Shown here: one piece after another, positions 6,879-15,018 of the stretch
How the letters are laid out: each line of letters starts with the position of its first letter
Position numbering within the stretch: the first letter of the stretch is position 1
Origin: an uncultured Oscillibacter sp.
GTDB lineage: Bacteria > Bacillota_A > Clostridia > Oscillospirales > Oscillospiraceae
Length of the DNA stretch: 19,072 nt
Direction: 5' to 3'
NCBI GenBank assembly: GCA_951800675.1
Contig: CATOKC010000061.1
Coordinates: 1 to 19,072, forward strand
Notes under the pieces: generated by a model
Told to the model about the DNA's origin: nothing
Seen by the model: the letters and a program-made list of their open reading frames with translations, nothing else
Database searches by the model: none
Program-made: the position numbers and the translations under genes

Positions 6879-8453
6879 TTACAGCCATATAGAACCTAAG
6901 CGGAACACGGAGGCGCACATCCTGCGGAACCAGGAGCGGTTGTTCCAATCCTCCAGTGTGTAGGGCCGGCTCTCTTTCAGGATGCCGTCCAGGTCCTCCA
7001 GCAAATCCTCCACTACCGGCATGTGGTACAGCAGCACACCACATTCGTAGTGCAGCTGGAAGGTCCGGTAGTCCATATTCGTGCTGCCGACCAAAGCCAC
7101 CTCCCGGTCTGCCATGACGCTTTTGGCGTGGAGGAAGCCGGGGGTGTATTTGTAGATTTTCACGCCGTGGCTCAAAAGCTCCCCCCAGTAGGTCTCAGCC
7201 ACCATGTAGGTGAACTTGTGGTGGTCCGGGATGCCGGGAATGAAGAGCCGCACATCCACCCCCGCGTCGGCGGCGATGCACAACGCCTTTTGCATGGACT
7301 CCTCCACGGCGTAATAGGGCGTGGTGAGGTAGAGCATCTTCTGGGCAGAGGCGATGAGCTGGAGATAAACCTCTTCAATGGGGTTATCCGGGTTGTTCAA
7401 GGGCCCGTCGGTGAAGGGCTGGCACCAGCCCTTGGCATTTTCCACCGGATGACGGGGGCGGTAGTAGTCGTCCTCGTTGTGGAAGGTCCCGCCCATCATC
7501 TTCCACATCTGCATGAACTGGGTGGCAAAGCCCCAGACCCCCTCGCCCTCGATGCGCACGGCGGTATCCTTCCAGTGGCCGAAGCGGACAATCAGGTTGG
7601 CATATTCATCGGCGATATTGACGCCTCCGGTGTAGGCGTACTGCCCGTCGATGACGGCGATTTTCCGGTGGTCCCGGTAATTGAAATAGATGCGGTTCAC
7701 ATAGCGGTGGACAGGGTTGAACGCCTTCACCTCAATGCCCGCGTTTTGGAGAGCCTGGAGGGTCTCGTCGGAGAAGCGGGTGAGATTGCCGAAGTCGTCG
7801 AAGGTGATGTGGATTTCCACTCCGGCGGCGGCCCGCTCCTTCAAAATGGCAAAGATCCGGTCCCAGAGCTTCCCCTCCGCCAGAATATAGTATTCCAGAA
7901 AGATATAGAATTCCGCCTGCTCCAGGCGCTGAATCAGGTCCTCGAAAAACTCCGCGCCCTCCTTGAAATAAACGGCGCTGGTGTTCCGGTAGAGCAGGAA
8001 GCCCCGCTTTTCCAGGTAGGCCGCCAGCCGCCCCCAGGCCGGGGACTGCCGCCGGAGGCGGCCGAGGTCGATTTCACTGGCCATGCGCTGGCTCTCTCCG
8101 CAGGGAATGGGGGGCACCTTCTGGAGGCTGAGCTGCTTCACCTGATGGGCCCCGCCCCAGAGGCAGAACAGAATCATGCCGGACACCGGCATGGCCAGCA
8201 GCAGGCACATCCACACCAGCTTATAGGTGGGGCTGCCGGGCCGCTGGTAGACCCAGATGGCCACCGCCGCGCCGGCGATGAGCAACAGGGCGTAGACAAG
8301 GCTGGAGTATTCCGCCAGAAGGAAGGAGATCAACAAAGAGGTGATGATTTGAACCAGCACCGTCAGCGCGCACATGGAGATGCTGGCGGCGGCGGAAATC
8401 TTCCGCTCGACCCGCTCCTCGACCGGGGGAATATAGGGAATGTTCTTGTGCAC
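6879..8453 (-). CDS. cls: Cardiolipin synthase
   Basis: A membrane-bound phospholipase D superfamily enzyme that condenses two phosphatidylglycerol molecules to cardiolipin and glycerol. The N-terminus has about three hydrophobic segments, near 30-52, 57-75 and 85-105 when counted from the upstream ATG at 8471. Two HKD motifs follow: H268-x-K270-x4-D275 (DHRKIAVID, then GGVNIADEY) and H448-x-K450-x4-D455 (LHAKSVMAD, then GSTNMDYRT). Total length is about 525 residues, typical for the family. The start is probably the GTG at 8453, because a perfect AGGAGG lies nine bases upstream of it. The ATG at 8471 contains that AGGAGG as its second and third codons and has no site of its own. A sigma-A promoter lies just upstream, so the gene is probably transcribed alone. 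A paralogous PLD-type phosphatidyltransferase is the only realistic alternative. Confidence 0.94.
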   Translation of the reverse strand: MHKNIPYIPPVEERVERKISAAASISMCALTVLVQIITSLLISFLLAEYSSLVYALLLIAGAAVAIWVYQRPGSPTYKLVWMCLLLAMPVSGMILFCLWGGAHQVKQLSLQKVPPIPCGESQRMASEIDLGRLRRQSPAWGRLAAYLEKRGFLLYRNTSAVYFKEGAEFFEDLIQRLEQAEFYIFLEYYILAEGKLWDRIFAILKERAAAGVEIHITFDDFGNLTRFSDETLQALQNAGIEVKAFNPVHRYVNRIYFNYRDHRKIAVIDGQYAYTGGVNIADEYANLIVRFGHWKDTAVRIEGEGVWGFATQFMQMWKMMGGTFHNEDDYYRPRHPVENAKGWCQPFTDGPLNNPDNPIEEVYLQLIASAQKMLYLTTPYYAVEESMQKALCIAADAGVDVRLFIPGIPDHHKFTYMVAETYWGELLSHGVKIYKYTPGFLHAKSVMADREVALVGSTNMDYRTFQLHYECGVLLYHMPVVEDLLEDLDGILKESRPYTLEDWNNRSWFRRMCASVFRLGSIWL

Positions 8454-8497
8454 CTGACTTCGCCTCCTCATGGACAGTCTCAGCGATTGACCTTTTC

Positions 8498-8526
8498 ATT
8501 ATACAAAAAGACGCCGCTTTCTTCAA
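8498..8526 (-). promoter_or_regulatory. Promoter of cls
   Basis: On the minus strand TTGAAG (8526-8521) is followed by a 17-base spacer and a perfect TATAAT (8503-8498). This puts the transcript start about 40 bases before the GTG start of cls. Confidence 0.8.
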
Positions 8527-8588
8527 CAGCAAAATATTAAAAATAGATAAAATTCGAACAGGGCGTTTTTCCATTCTGCTTCACGGAT

Positions 8589-8798
8589 TTGGTCAAGCGC
8601 CGGTATCATAAGTCTGCCGTCCCACCTCATACCGGCAGCGGGGAAGGGAGAAACCAGGGCCAGCTCCGCTCGATTCCCGTTATCGGCCACAGCAAGCGTC
8701 GTCTCTCACTTCGTTTTCGAACGGCTTGACCGGCGCGGCAAGGGGCCGCGGGTCTAAAGCACCCCCCGGAGAGATGTCACTCTCCGGGGGGTGTTTTT
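8589..8798 (+). ncRNA. Candidate structured small RNA ending in a strong terminator
   Basis: The gap of more than 400 bases between pncB and cls has no credible ORF but holds nested perfect stems. A closing helix pairs 8591-8598 with 8724-8731. A hairpin pairs GCCGGTAT 8599-8606 with 8629-8636. CGTT-TTCG-AACG forms a UUCG tetraloop hairpin, and 8734-8739 pairs with 8745-8750. A 14-bp terminator follows, with five T on the plus strand. CAAGC occurs twice (8594-8598 and 8693-8697), and both copies can pair with GCTTG at 8724-8728, which would allow alternative folds. A weak plus-strand promoter (TTCAAC-N16-TAGATA, 8522-8549) overlaps the cls promoter. No ORF follows on the plus strand, so a free RNA is more likely than a riboswitch. 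I could not match it to SRP RNA, tmRNA or RNase P RNA. 6S RNA has little conserved sequence and remains possible. A repeated intergenic element is the main alternative. Confidence 0.4.
8760..8798 (+). terminator. Strong intrinsic terminator
   Basis: A perfect 14-bp stem (8760-8773 with 8780-8793), six-base loop ATGTCA, then TTTTT at 8794-8798. On the minus strand it is followed by only CTTTA, so it may end the pncB transcript weakly, but its main direction is plus. Confidence 0.85.
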
Positions 8799-8889
8799 GC
8801 GCGAAACCGCGGCCTGCCTTGAACAGTCTTTGGCTAACGCTGGCATAGCGCAGCCTTCCGATGCTACGCGGTGGGGATTTTGCGCCCCC

Positions 8890-10338
8890 TTACTCGCTCT
8901 GACGCAGAAGGCCCTGCTTGATGTCCCACAGCCGCTGGCTGAGGTCCACGTAGTAGGTGTGGGGATTTTCAAACCGCTTTACCTCGTCCCAGAGGGTATC
9001 CACCTGCTCCCGGCAATACGTCTGGATGTCCTTGAGGCCCGGCCGGTGATACACCAGCCGTCCCCCTTGAAAAATGGGTACCTGGAGGGGCTTGGCGGTG
9101 AAGTCCGTATAGGTCTTTCGCTTCCAGGTGGCCCGGGGATCGAAGAGCTCCAGGCTTCGGTGCTCGTCCACGGTCTCATCCCAAACGGCAATGTAATCCG
9201 CCTCCGCCTTGCCGGTGGCCCGGTCGAAGATGCGGTAGACTTTTTTAAAGTGGGGATTCGTGATCTTGTCCACATTTTCGCTGACCTTGATTTTGGGGAC
9301 GACGGCACCGCCCTCGTCCTCCACCGCCACCAGCTTGTACACCCCGCCGAAAACCGGCTGGCTGCTGGCGGTGATCATCCGCTCGCCCACACCGAAGAGG
9401 TCGATCTGGGCCCCCTGAATCAAAAGATCCCGGATGATATACTCGTCCAGGGAGTTGGAGGCGGAGATTTTGCACTCCGTCCAGCCCGCGTCGTCCAGCA
9501 TCTTCCGGGCCTTTTGGGTCAGATAGGCGATGTCGCCGGAGTCCAGGCGGATGCCGCATTGCTTGATGCCCAAGGGTTTGAGCACCGTGTCAAAGGCCCG
9601 GATGGCGTCGGGCACGCCGGATTTCAGCGTGTTGTAGGTATCCACCAGGAGGGTGGCGTTGTTGGGATAGAGCTTGCAGTAAGTCTCAAACGCCTCATAC
9701 TGGGTGTCAAACATCTGAACCCATGCGTGGGCCATGGTGCCCCCGGCGGGCACGCCGTAGAGCTGGTCGGAGATGGTGCAGGCGGTTCCGGCGCAGCCGC
9801 CGATGTAGGCCGCCCGGGCCCCGGTGATGGCCCCGTCGGTGCCCTGGGCCCGGCGGGATCCGAATTCCAGCACCGTCCGCCCCTGAGCCGCCCGGACGAT
9901 GCGGTTGGCCTTGGTGGCGATGAGGCTTTGGTGATTGATGGCCAGCAGGGTGAAGGTCTCAATGAGCTGGGCCTGAATAGCGGGGGCCCGGACCGTCACC
10001 ACCGGCTCCTGGGGGAAGATGGGGGTCCCCTCCGGGATGGCCCAGATATCCCCGGTGAACCGGAAGTCCTTCAAATAGGCCAGGAATTCCTCGGAGAACA
10101 GCTTCCGGCCCCGGAGATATTCGATGTCCTCCTCGTCAAAGTGCAGGTCCAGAATGTAGTCGATGAGCTGATCCAAACCGGCGCAGATGGCAAAGCCTCC
10201 CCGGTCCGGCACGTCCCGGAAGAACACGTCGAAATAGGTCGTCCGGTTCTGGAAGCCCGCCTGGAAATAGCCGTTGCCCATGGTCAGCTCGTAGAAGTCG
10301 CAGAGCATGGTCATGTTCAGCTTTTGTTCGGTGCGCAT
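8890..10338 (-). CDS. pncB: Nicotinate phosphoribosyltransferase
   Basis: The enzyme of the Preiss-Handler NAD salvage route: nicotinate plus PRPP (with ATP) gives nicotinate mononucleotide in the cytoplasm. The 482-residue product is the normal length. It begins with the family opening TMLCDFYELTMGNGYF. It contains NHQSLIATKANRIV, EFGSRRAQG and the phosphoribosyl-binding region GIRLDSGDI, then FGVGERM. The start is the ATG at 10338, with AGAGGGTG about nine bases upstream. An in-frame GTG at 10350 sits on top of that ribosome binding site and is unlikely. A TTGCAT-N17-TATAAT promoter precedes it. It is a single-gene unit, convergent with the candidate RNA at 8589-8798. The 90 bases after the stop, up to the terminator, show only a small CGCT/AGCG hairpin. 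Confidence 0.96.
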   Translation of the reverse strand: MRTEQKLNMTMLCDFYELTMGNGYFQAGFQNRTTYFDVFFRDVPDRGGFAICAGLDQLIDYILDLHFDEEDIEYLRGRKLFSEEFLAYLKDFRFTGDIWAIPEGTPIFPQEPVVTVRAPAIQAQLIETFTLLAINHQSLIATKANRIVRAAQGRTVLEFGSRRAQGTDGAITGARAAYIGGCAGTACTISDQLYGVPAGGTMAHAWVQMFDTQYEAFETYCKLYPNNATLLVDTYNTLKSGVPDAIRAFDTVLKPLGIKQCGIRLDSGDIAYLTQKARKMLDDAGWTECKISASNSLDEYIIRDLLIQGAQIDLFGVGERMITASSQPVFGGVYKLVAVEDEGGAVVPKIKVSENVDKITNPHFKKVYRIFDRATGKAEADYIAVWDETVDEHRSLELFDPRATWKRKTYTDFTAKPLQVPIFQGGRLVYHRPGLKDIQTYCREQVDTLWDEVKRFENPHTYYVDLSQRLWDIKQGLLRQSE

Positions 10339-10373
10339 GATGGGTAACACCCTCTTTTCGCTTTATTCCCTTG

Positions 10374-10402
10374 ATTATAAGCAAAGCGGTGAGGAAATGC
10401 AA
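10374..10402 (-). promoter_or_regulatory. Promoter of pncB
   Basis: On the minus strand TTGCAT (10402-10397), a 17-base spacer, then TATAAT (10379-10374), about 36 bases before the pncB start codon. Confidence 0.75.
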
Positions 10403-10466
10403 TCTCTTTTTTGGGAAAAATTCACGAAAAATGTGAGGAAAAACAGACGGAAACCTGTCAATTATG

Positions 10467-10494
10467 GCAGGGCCCGCCTTTTGGCGGGCCCTGC
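10467..10494 (-). terminator. Hairpin after the ABC-transporter operon
   Basis: GCAGGGCCCGCC (10467-10478) pairs perfectly over 12 bp with GGCGGGCCCTGC (10483-10494) around a four-base loop, just after the lipoprotein stop. On the minus strand only CATAATT follows, so the T run is poor, but the position fits an operon end. Confidence 0.6.
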
Positions 10495-10500
10495 GGGTTG

Positions 10501-10860
10501 TCAGGATGGCCGGTCGTATTCCAGCCGCCAGAAGCCTTCCGCCCGGTCCGCCCGGAGGTAGACGACGGTTTCCCCGGCAAAGGAGTCGGTAAAGCTCTCG
10601 GAGACGGTTTCCCCCTCCTCCGTCTGGAAGGAGACCGTATAAGTCAGGTTCTCTTCCTCCGGCAGGGTGAAGGAGCCAAGCTGGGTATCCGAAATCGCCT
10701 CCTCCGACGAGGCGGACCCGCCGTCGTATTCCACGGTGATGTGGGAGATGGCCAGGGCGGCGTAGTTGGTGAGAATCAGGTTGCCCTCCACGGCTTCCTC
10801 CCTCTGCCCGCAGGCGGTGAGAAGAAGCAGGAGACCGAACGCCCAAAACAGCTTTTTCAT
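10501..10860 (-). CDS. Small lipoprotein linked to the ABC transporter
   Basis: A 119-residue predicted lipoprotein. [19 protein letters not shown] is a lipoprotein signal peptide with lipobox LTAC, so the mature protein would begin at Cys17, anchored on the outer face of the membrane. The rest is acidic and rich in beta-prone residues (NLILTNYAALAISHITVEYD, later YTVSFQTEEGETV), which could be a small beta-sandwich. I do not recognise the family. The ATG at 10860 overlaps the TGA of the FtsX-like permease (ATGA), so it is translationally coupled and presumably works with that transporter, for example as an accessory or substrate-handling subunit (inference). A strong hairpin follows. The open frame extends upstream into the permease gene, but that part is out-of-frame shadow. 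Confidence 0.85.
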   Translation of the reverse strand: MKKLFWAFGLLLLLTACGQREEAVEGNLILTNYAALAISHITVEYDGGSASSEEAISDTQLGSFTLPEEENLTYTVSFQTEEGETVSESFTDSFAGETVVYLRADRAEGFWRLEYDRPS

Positions 10861-13550
10861 CCTTCCGCCTCCCGCAGACGCTCCACAATGGTCCGTTTCG
10901 ACACGGAGCGGTAGGTCCACAGGGGCACCAGGGCCCCCAGGGCCAGAAAGACCGGCAGAATCACCACAATGGGCAGAACGGTGAGCTGGTAGGTGAAGAA
11001 CCAGAAAATCTCTCCCACCATGTTTCCCACCAGGGGCCCCAGGCACACCGTCATCACCAGGGACGCCGCCAGGGCCAGGAGGGTGTAATACAGCCCCTCG
11101 TACACCAGCATGGTTTTTAGCTGCTTTCCTGTCATGCCCACGGATTGCAGCACCGCCAACTCCCGCTTTCGGGTGAGGATGCCCGTGAGGACGGCGTTGA
11201 TGAAGTTCAGCACGCCCACCAATCCAATGATGAGGCTCAGGGCCCCGCCCATGGTCATGAACATGCCCCGGAAGCCCTCGAACTCCGCCTCGTAGCTGGC
11301 CCGGCTCTCGTAGTCGTAGAGGGGCTGGACGCTCTCCGTGTACTCCGCCAGGAAAGACTCCATGCCCTCCTCCGCCTCGTCGGTGGTGTTAAAGACATAG
11401 GTCATGACGCTGTCGGTGCCGGTGTCCTGTTTGAACCGCTCCGCTCCCAGGATGAACTCATCCGCGCCCACAACCCAGTAGCGGTAGGAGATGGAGTTGG
11501 GAATCCGCACCAGGGCGCAGACGGTGTAGTCGATGTCCTCATAGACCTTGGCCCGCTCTCCCCAGGGGCGGTTTCCCTCGATGGCGGCGTCCAGGTCCTC
11601 AACGATCTCCCCGGTGTCCCGGTAGAAATACTCCATCTCGGTGATATAGCGGACCGTCACGGTGTCCCCCAGCTTGGCCCAATTGCTGCCCCATTGGGTG
11701 GCGTTGTAATCGTCGGACCGGTACACGGCGGCGATGGCCTTTTGGCTGGGGTCCGACAGGGGGGCCAGGTCTCCCTCCAGCACGTCCAGCAGGCTCAGGG
11801 GAAAGTCCTCCATGCCGTACATCTGCACGCCGGCCTCCAGAAGCCCGCTGGGCAGCCGGGCCGTTCCCGCGATGATTTCATCCACAAGCTCCGGGGTATT
11901 ATACGTTCCATAGCCCATCCGGAGCCAGTCCTCGGTGACAAACTGCTTTATGGCGGAGACGCCGCCGTAGACCCGTCCGCTCTCCTCCACGCCGCTCCGG
12001 GCGCTCACGTCGGAGATGATGCTCTCCGGCACCGCCTGATCGGCGGTGCGGAAGCCGCCGCTGGTCTGAAAGTAGGCCGCGTCCCCCAGGATAAAGTCCA
12101 CGTCGGCCTTATGGGCCAGGTACTTGTTCATGTCGAAGCCGGTGGAGAACGTGTAGGTAATCGCGGCCAGCACCACCGCCAACGTCAGGGAAATGACCGT
12201 CACCACGGTTTTCCCCCGGCTCCGGCCCAGGTTGGCCCAGGCCATGCCCGGAAGGGACGCGCCGCTCCGGGCTTTGCGGACCTTCTCCCGCCTCCCCGCC
12301 TTTTTCGGCCCGCCGCCCTCGGTGTAGCGCACGGCCTCCACCGGGGAGACCTTCGCCGCCATGCGGCCCGGACGGGCGCAGGAGAGGAACACGGTCAGCA
12401 GGGCGAACAGCGCCGCTCCAATGAAAATCAGGGGGTTGAAGGAGACAAAGGCGTTCTTGTAGCTCAGCTGGGTCATGATGACCGGGGTGAGCTTGTTGCC
12501 GATGACAAAGCCCAGGAGCAGTCCAATGGGGATGCCGATAAGGCTGAGAAGCAGGGCCTGCTGCCGGACGACGCGTTTGATCTGCTTGCCGGTGGTGCCG
12601 ATGGTTTTCAGAAGGCCGTAAAACCGGATATCGTTGGTGACGGAAATTTGGAAGACGTTGTAGATAATCAGGTAGCCGGTGAAGATAATCAGCAGCAGCA
12701 AAACCACAATGGCGATCAGCGTGGAGATATCAAAGCTGTTGGAAAGCTGGGCCCCGGAGTAGCCCCAGTTGACGCCGATTTTCAAGTAATTCTCCCCCTG
12801 GGGGTCGTCGTGCTGATAGCCGTGGTTCTCCAGGATCTGAAGGATGTTCTCCTCGATCTGGAGGTCGCTTTTGAACATCATGTCCAGGTTCCATTCTCCG
12901 GTCATGGAGTAGGGGTCCCCGCTGCCCTGGGCGCAGAACTCCTCGGCGGCGGAGCGGGGCAGGAGCACATTGCTGGCCACCAGGGCGCTGTCATACTCCC
13001 ACCATCCCGAGAGGGTGAAGGTCCGGGTGACCAGCTTCCGGCTGGAGGTGTTTTCGTCAAGGTAGAAGGAAATGGTGAATTTCGCGCCCACCTTCGGCTC
13101 CACCCCCAGAAGGGCCAGAACGCGGGTGTCCGTGGCGGCCTCGTCGGTGCCCTCCCGGGGGAGGGTCCCTTCGACTGGCTGGCAGAAGTAGTGGGGCGCG
13201 GCGGCGGGCTCCAGGTAGGAGACCTCCACATGGGATTTGTTGAAGGGCGGGTCCACGGGCATGCCCACGAACAACCGGGCGAAGTCCTCTTGAATCAGCG
13301 GGTCCGTCCGCATTTCCTCCACCTGCTCCCAGGTGAGGCCCTTGATGGTGCCGTGAAAGTCGCCGCCCGCCTGGCGGAAATTCTCCTGCTGGAAGGAATA
13401 GTTGATGGAGGAAGCGATGGTAAAGAGGGAGGTGAACAAGATGGTGGTTAGGGCAATGGCCAGGACGGCCACGATGTTGCGGGTCCGGGCGGCCCGCATG
13501 GACCGGAAGCCCAGGCGGCGGACACAGCCCTTGTTGGCGACACGGATCAT
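10857..13550 (-). CDS. FtsX-like ABC transporter permease
   Basis: The membrane subunit of a MacB/FtsX-type ABC transporter, 897 residues with a duplicated FtsX architecture. TM1 is near 25-47, followed by an extracellular domain to about 275. TMs lie near 277-299, 332-353 and 373-393, with the cytoplasmic coupling motif [17 protein letters not shown]5 is near 448-468, followed by a second extracellular domain of about 290 residues. TMs lie near 767-790, 820-843 and 857-880, with the matching motif [15 protein letters not shown]. This is the typical eight-TM form with two large outer domains. Such transporters use ATP-driven mechanotransmission rather than classic substrate passage. The ATG at 13550 is two bases after the ATPase stop, with GGAGG seven bases before it. 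The 3' end overlaps the lipoprotein gene. Its substrate is unknown. Peptide or lipoprotein handling is plausible. Confidence 0.92.
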   Translation of the reverse strand: MIRVANKGCVRRLGFRSMRAARTRNIVAVLAIALTTILFTSLFTIASSINYSFQQENFRQAGGDFHGTIKGLTWEQVEEMRTDPLIQEDFARLFVGMPVDPPFNKSHVEVSYLEPAAAPHYFCQPVEGTLPREGTDEAATDTRVLALLGVEPKVGAKFTISFYLDENTSSRKLVTRTFTLSGWWEYDSALVASNVLLPRSAAEEFCAQGSGDPYSMTGEWNLDMMFKSDLQIEENILQILENHGYQHDDPQGENYLKIGVNWGYSGAQLSNSFDISTLIAIVVLLLLIIFTGYLIIYNVFQISVTNDIRFYGLLKTIGTTGKQIKRVVRQQALLLSLIGIPIGLLLGFVIGNKLTPVIMTQLSYKNAFVSFNPLIFIGAALFALLTVFLSCARPGRMAAKVSPVEAVRYTEGGGPKKAGRREKVRKARSGASLPGMAWANLGRSRGKTVVTVISLTLAVVLAAITYTFSTGFDMNKYLAHKADVDFILGDAAYFQTSGGFRTADQAVPESIISDVSARSGVEESGRVYGGVSAIKQFVTEDWLRMGYGTYNTPELVDEIIAGTARLPSGLLEAGVQMYGMEDFPLSLLDVLEGDLAPLSDPSQKAIAAVYRSDDYNATQWGSNWAKLGDTVTVRYITEMEYFYRDTGEIVEDLDAAIEGNRPWGERAKVYEDIDYTVCALVRIPNSISYRYWVVGADEFILGAERFKQDTGTDSVMTYVFNTTDEAEEGMESFLAEYTESVQPLYDYESRASYEAEFEGFRGMFMTMGGALSLIIGLVGVLNFINAVLTGILTRKRELAVLQSVGMTGKQLKTMLVYEGLYYTLLALAASLVMTVCLGPLVGNMVGEIFWFFTYQLTVLPIVVILPVFLALGALVPLWTYRSVSKRTIVERLREAEG

Positions 13551-13552
13551 GG

Positions 13553-14242
13553 TTACGCCTCCTCCCCGGTGGTCCGGGAGGACCGGATTTTCCCGTCCTC
13601 AATGCGGATGATGCGGTCCGCCATTTGGGCGATTTCCTCGTTGTGGGTAATCATGACGATGGTTTGGGCAAACTTCTCGCTGGTGATTTTCAGCAGGGCC
13701 ATGACATCCTGGCTGGTTTTGGAGTCCAGGTTGCCGGTGGGCTCGTCGGCCAGGATGATGGCGGGCTTGGCCGCCAGGGCCCGGGCGATGGCCACCCGCT
13801 GCTGCTGGCCGCCGGAGAGGTTGTTGGGGAGGTTCCGGAGCTTCTTCTCCAGGCCCAGAGTCTCGATGATCTGGTCCACATAGGCCCCGTCGGGCTTCTG
13901 GCCGTCCAATTGAATCGGGAGGACGATGTTCTCATAGACGCTGAGGACGGGGACCAGGTTGTAGTTCTGGAAGACGAAGCCGATTTTCCGGCGGCGGAAG
14001 ATGGTGAGAGCCTCGTCCTTTAAAGAGAAGATGTCCTTTCCGTCCACGGTGACGGAGCCGGAGGTGGGCCGGTCCAGCCCGCCCAGCATGTGGAGAAGAG
14101 TGGACTTGCCGGAGCCGGAGGTGCCGACCACGGCGGCGAATTCGCCCTTTTCCACCGTCAGGTCCACGCCGTCCAGGGCGCGGACCTCCGCCTCGCCGGA
14201 GCCGTAGTGCTTGTGCAGGGCCTTTGTCTCTAAGATTGTCAT
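13553..14242 (-). CDS. ABC transporter ATP-binding protein (MacB/LolD type)
   Basis: A cytoplasmic ATPase subunit of 229 residues. Walker A is GTSGSGKST (40-48), the Q-loop is in [10 protein letters not shown] (90-99), and the ABC signature is LSGGQQQR (142-149). Walker B is IILADEP (162-168), with the H-loop His in MITHNEE. The FQNYNLVP and [19 protein letters not shown] strings are typical of the MacB/LolD/FtsE branch, which pairs with FtsX-like permeases, as here. The ATG at 14242 has GGAGG nine bases upstream. It is the first gene of a three-gene operon (ATPase, permease, lipoprotein). No adjacent two-component genes are present in the window. I found no confident -10/-35 pair, but a dyad lies at 14310-14325 upstream. 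Confidence 0.95.
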   Translation of the reverse strand: MTILETKALHKHYGSGEAEVRALDGVDLTVEKGEFAAVVGTSGSGKSTLLHMLGGLDRPTSGSVTVDGKDIFSLKDEALTIFRRRKIGFVFQNYNLVPVLSVYENIVLPIQLDGQKPDGAYVDQIIETLGLEKKLRNLPNNLSGGQQQRVAIARALAAKPAIILADEPTGNLDSKTSQDVMALLKITSEKFAQTIVMITHNEEIAQMADRIIRIEDGKIRSSRTTGEEA

Positions 14243-14297
14243 ATCCTGATACCTCCAAGGTAAAGTGTTTTCAAGCCATGGGGCTTTTACTGTAGAT

Positions 14298-14325
14298 ACT
14301 CTACCATAGGAATCTGTCCAGATTC
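14298..14325. promoter_or_regulatory. Two small dyads upstream of the ABC operon
   Basis: GAATCT-GTCC-AGATTC (14310-14325) is a perfect 6-bp inverted repeat. Downstream of it toward the operon, near 14290-14304, GTAGA-TAC-TCTAC is a 5-bp one. Both lie 50-80 bases upstream of the ATPase start, where an operator would be expected. Their function is conjecture. Confidence 0.3.
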
Positions 14326-14389
14326 TTTCTCAAATCTTACAGAGTTGAAAGAAGCCGCGCCCCCGCCCGAAGGGCGAGTACAGGCTCCC

Positions 14390-14418
14390 TTGCATTTTGC
14401 GTACCTTTCCGCTACAAT
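14390..14418 (+). promoter_or_regulatory. Promoter of the yjdF leader
   Basis: TTGCAT (14390-14395), a 17-base spacer, then TACAAT (14413-14418). Transcription would start near 14425, just before the structured leader. Confidence 0.75.
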
Positions 14419-14423
14419 AAACC

Positions 14424-14535
14424 TGCGGAGATAAAAACACGGCCCGGTCGGTAGTCCGGGCGTACCCCCTCCGGGGAGTACCAGTAACCTGCCTCCTTTG
14501 GTTGTCCGTTCTCCGTGAGAGACACGAAAAGGAGG
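14424..14535 (+). promoter_or_regulatory. yjdF riboswitch with Shine-Dalgarno sequestering stem
   Basis: The leader of about 120 bases before yjdF contains stem GCCCGG/CCGGGC (near 14442-14461) and hairpin GTACCCCC...GGGGAGTAC (near 14462-14481). CCTCCTTT (14492-14499) is perfectly complementary to AAAGGAGG (14528-14535), the yjdF ribosome binding site. The yjdF motif is a known riboswitch class sensed by azaaromatic compounds and found upstream of this gene family (established knowledge). Class assignment here rests on the gene context and compact fold, not a covariance search. The layout implies control of translation initiation rather than termination. Confidence 0.75.
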
Positions 14536-14543
14536 AACCGCGT

Positions 14544-14959
14544 ATGGAAACCGGATACGCAAATTTGACCGTCCGCTTTGAGGACCCCTTCTGGGTCCTG
14601 CTCTATGAGCGGGGCGGGGGCGGGACCTATGAGGCCTGCAAGCTCCCCTTCGGAGCCGAGCCGGGGGACCAGGAGGTCTACGCCTTTTTGCTGGAGAACT
14701 GGCGGAGCCTGCGCTTCAGCCCTCCCGTCGCCGCCAAGGGCCCCTTCGAGAGGAAGGTCAGCCCCAAGCGCGCCCGCCGGGAGGCCCAAAGGGCCGTCCG
14801 CCCCGCCGCCATGGGCACCAAGGCTCAGCAAGCCCTGGCCCTCCAGCGGGAGGAAGGCAACGCCGGAATCGCCAAAGGCGGGCGGAGCGGGAGTCGGAGG
14901 AGGAGCGGAAATTCGCCCTCCGCCAGGAGAAACGGCGGGAGAAGCGGAAAGGCCATTAG
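14544..14959 (+). CDS. yjdF: YjdF family protein, frameshifted near its C-terminus
   Basis: A DUF2992/YjdF protein of unknown biochemical role, linked to responses to toxic heteroaromatic compounds through its riboswitch. It starts METGYANLTVRFEDPFWVLL, followed by the family pattern GAEPGDQEVYAFLLEN, KVSPKRARREAQR and MGTKAQQALALQREE. Near 14855-14858 the frame breaks. The expected Arg/Lys/Glu-rich tail, ending FALRQEKRREKRKGH with a stop at 14957-14959, continues in another frame, as if one base had been lost after QREE. In the original frame the ORF instead runs to 15050, through a terminator hairpin and into the convergent lipoprotein gene, with unrelated Gly/Ser/Arg sequence. No canonical slippery heptamer is present, so this is a mutation or a sequencing error. 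The ATG at 14544 has GGAGG eight bases upstream. The N-terminal domain is intact, so partial function is possible. Confidence 0.85.
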
Positions 14960-14983
14960 AGGATTCGGAAGAAAATACGCAAG

Positions 14984-15018
14984 ACAGCGCCCCGGAGAGG
15001 ACCTCCCCGGGGCGCTGT
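14984..15018. terminator. Bidirectional hairpin between yjdF and the convergent lipoprotein gene
   Basis: ACAGCGCCCCGG (14984-14995) pairs perfectly over 12 bp with CCGGGGCGCTGT (15007-15018). It lies between the true yjdF stop and the stop of the convergent lipoprotein gene and can serve both. T runs are poor on either side. Confidence 0.65.

Noticed and set aside
8589..8798. SRP RNA, tmRNA or RNase P RNA identity for the structured region
   Set aside because: The expected invariant strings (the GGAAG-tetraloop helix of SRP, the tag ORF of tmRNA, the GAGGAAAGTCC block of RNase P) were not found.
8791..10347. Plus-strand open frame of about 518 codons opposite pncB
   Set aside because: pncB on the minus strand is full length with clear motifs. 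The antisense product has no recognisable domain, and it begins inside a terminator.
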